Shown: positions 6,460-6,781 of the stretch, in pieces
How the letters are laid out: each line of letters begins with the position of its first letter
Position numbering within the stretch: the stretch's first letter is position 1
Origin: an uncultured Bacilli bacterium
GTDB lineage: Bacteria > Bacillota_I > Bacilli_A > RF39 > UBA660
DNA length: 6,781 bases
Assembly (NCBI GenBank): GCA_934095805.1
Contig: CAKOKV010000052.1
Span: 1 to 6,781, forward strand
Reading direction: 5' to 3'
Position numbers and translations under genes: made by a program
The notes under the pieces: model-generated
Told to the model about the DNA's origin: nothing
The model's database searches: none
What the model saw: the letters and a program-made list of their open reading frames with translations, nothing else

Positions 6460-6495
6460 AAAAAATATTTATTTTACATCAAATAAATATTTTTT
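6460..6495 (-). terminator. AT-only hairpin terminator of the pgsA-like gene
   Basis: Arms 6460-6474 and 6481-6495 form a perfect 15-bp stem around a 6-nt loop, made entirely of A-T pairs apart from the loop. The gene's last codons and TAA stop (6471-6469) are inside the stem; on the minus strand it ends in a run of seven T followed by ATTTT. Likely an intrinsic terminator, though its lack of GC pairs makes efficiency uncertain. Confidence 0.65.
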
Positions 6496-6781
6496 ATTCT
6501 TAACATAATATTGAATACCACTAATAACTGATAATACGGTAGCAATCTTTATTATAACTCTTGATACCCAATTAACTCCTAAAAGTGAAAATGGTAAATC
6601 ATAGAAGAATAATAATGTTATACCAACTAACATAAATGCTGTTTTAAATTTACCTGCTTTACTAGCACCAACAGCACCAGATTTTTGTCCAGCTACCATT
6701 TTAATAGAATCGACGAATATATCTCTTGAAACTATAACAACTGGAACAACTACACTTATGTATCCTTCAACTGCTAAAACT
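6469..6781 (-). CDS. pgsA: CDP-diacylglycerol-glycerol-3-phosphate 3-phosphatidyltransferase (PgsA type), C-terminal part only
   Basis: 103 codons are open to the right edge and end at TAA 6471-6469. The ATG at 6699 is internal, because the frame continues upstream as VVPVVIVSRDIFVDSIK joining MVAGQKSGAVGASKAGKFKTA. That block (arginine after a hydrophobic helix, then A..K....A...GK.KT) is the typical C-terminal half of PgsA. Two or three membrane segments follow, and the end SGIQYYVKNKKYLF resembles the family's TliSGidYl.kn. PgsA makes phosphatidylglycerophosphate from CDP-diacylglycerol and glycerol-3-phosphate in the membrane, the first committed step to phosphatidylglycerol. The catalytic D..DG..AR.....G...D...D motif lies outside the window. 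A related CDP-alcohol transferase is the main alternative, but the location directly upstream of recA favours pgsA. Confidence 0.88.
   Translation of the reverse strand, partial: VLAVEGYISVVVPVVIVSRDIFVDSIKMVAGQKSGAVGASKAGKFKTAFMLVGITLLFFYDLPFSLLGVNWVSRVIIKIATVLSVISGIQYYVKNKKYLFDVK

Noticed and set aside
6469..6699. A free-standing 76-residue membrane protein starting at ATG 6699
   Set aside because: The frame is open through the right edge, and the upstream residues match PgsA, so the ATG is an internal methionine.
1..6781. Mollicutes genetic code (TGA as Trp)
   Set aside because: All Trp codons read in the complete genes are TGG and no in-frame TGA is present, so the standard bacterial code explains the window.

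Overview
The window is very AT-rich and reads like the chromosome of a low-GC Gram-positive bacterium (Firmicutes/Bacilli-like, possibly one of the uncultured gut lineages related to Mollicutes). The reasons are the strong GGAGG-type ribosome binding sites, sigma-A-type promoters, a Bacillus-like SOS box, a VanY-type peptidase (so a peptidoglycan wall is likely) and the BspA/DUF285 repeat protein. Every tryptophan in the complete genes is TGG, no in-frame TGA occurs, and all five visible stops are TAA or TAG, so nothing suggests the Mollicutes code. The exact lineage is inference.

Layout. Positions 1-659 (minus) hold the N-terminal part of a membrane-anchored VanY-like D,D-carboxypeptidase that runs off the left edge. 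It diverges from a plus-strand DUF5684-type membrane protein with an Asn/Gln/Thr-rich tail (802-1521). That gene converges on cysS (cysteinyl-tRNA synthetase, 1545-2939, minus), and one perfect palindrome (1521-1546) between them touches both stop codons and probably terminates both transcripts. Upstream of cysS on the same strand are a 712-residue prepilin/BspA-repeat fusion (3038-5176), recA (5240-6262) and the C-terminal third or so of a PgsA-type phosphatidylglycerophosphate synthase (6469-6781, cut by the right edge). Each of these three is followed by its own hairpin terminator, so they look like separate transcription units in one direction, not a tight operon.

The most interesting object is the 3038-5176 gene. 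It has a canonical type IV prepilin leader (KKG|FTLVELL) and pilin N-terminal helix, joined to a linker and then about 18 DUF285 repeats of about 25 residues, with no sortase motif. The architecture suggests a very large pilin-like adhesin or minor pilin displayed by a type IV pilus or Com-like machine encoded elsewhere. It sits between recA and cysS. In many Firmicutes cinA lies between pgsA and recA; here it is absent and the two genes are separated only by a regulatory region.

The recA control region is unusually legible: a TTGACA-17-TACAAT promoter preceded by a perfect 14-bp palindrome CAAACAATTGTTTG that matches 12 of 14 positions of the Bacillus SOS box, implying LexA control. No RNA genes, CRISPR arrays or insertion sequences were seen. 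All non-coding stretches are shorter than 210 bp; those not described below hold nothing recognisable.
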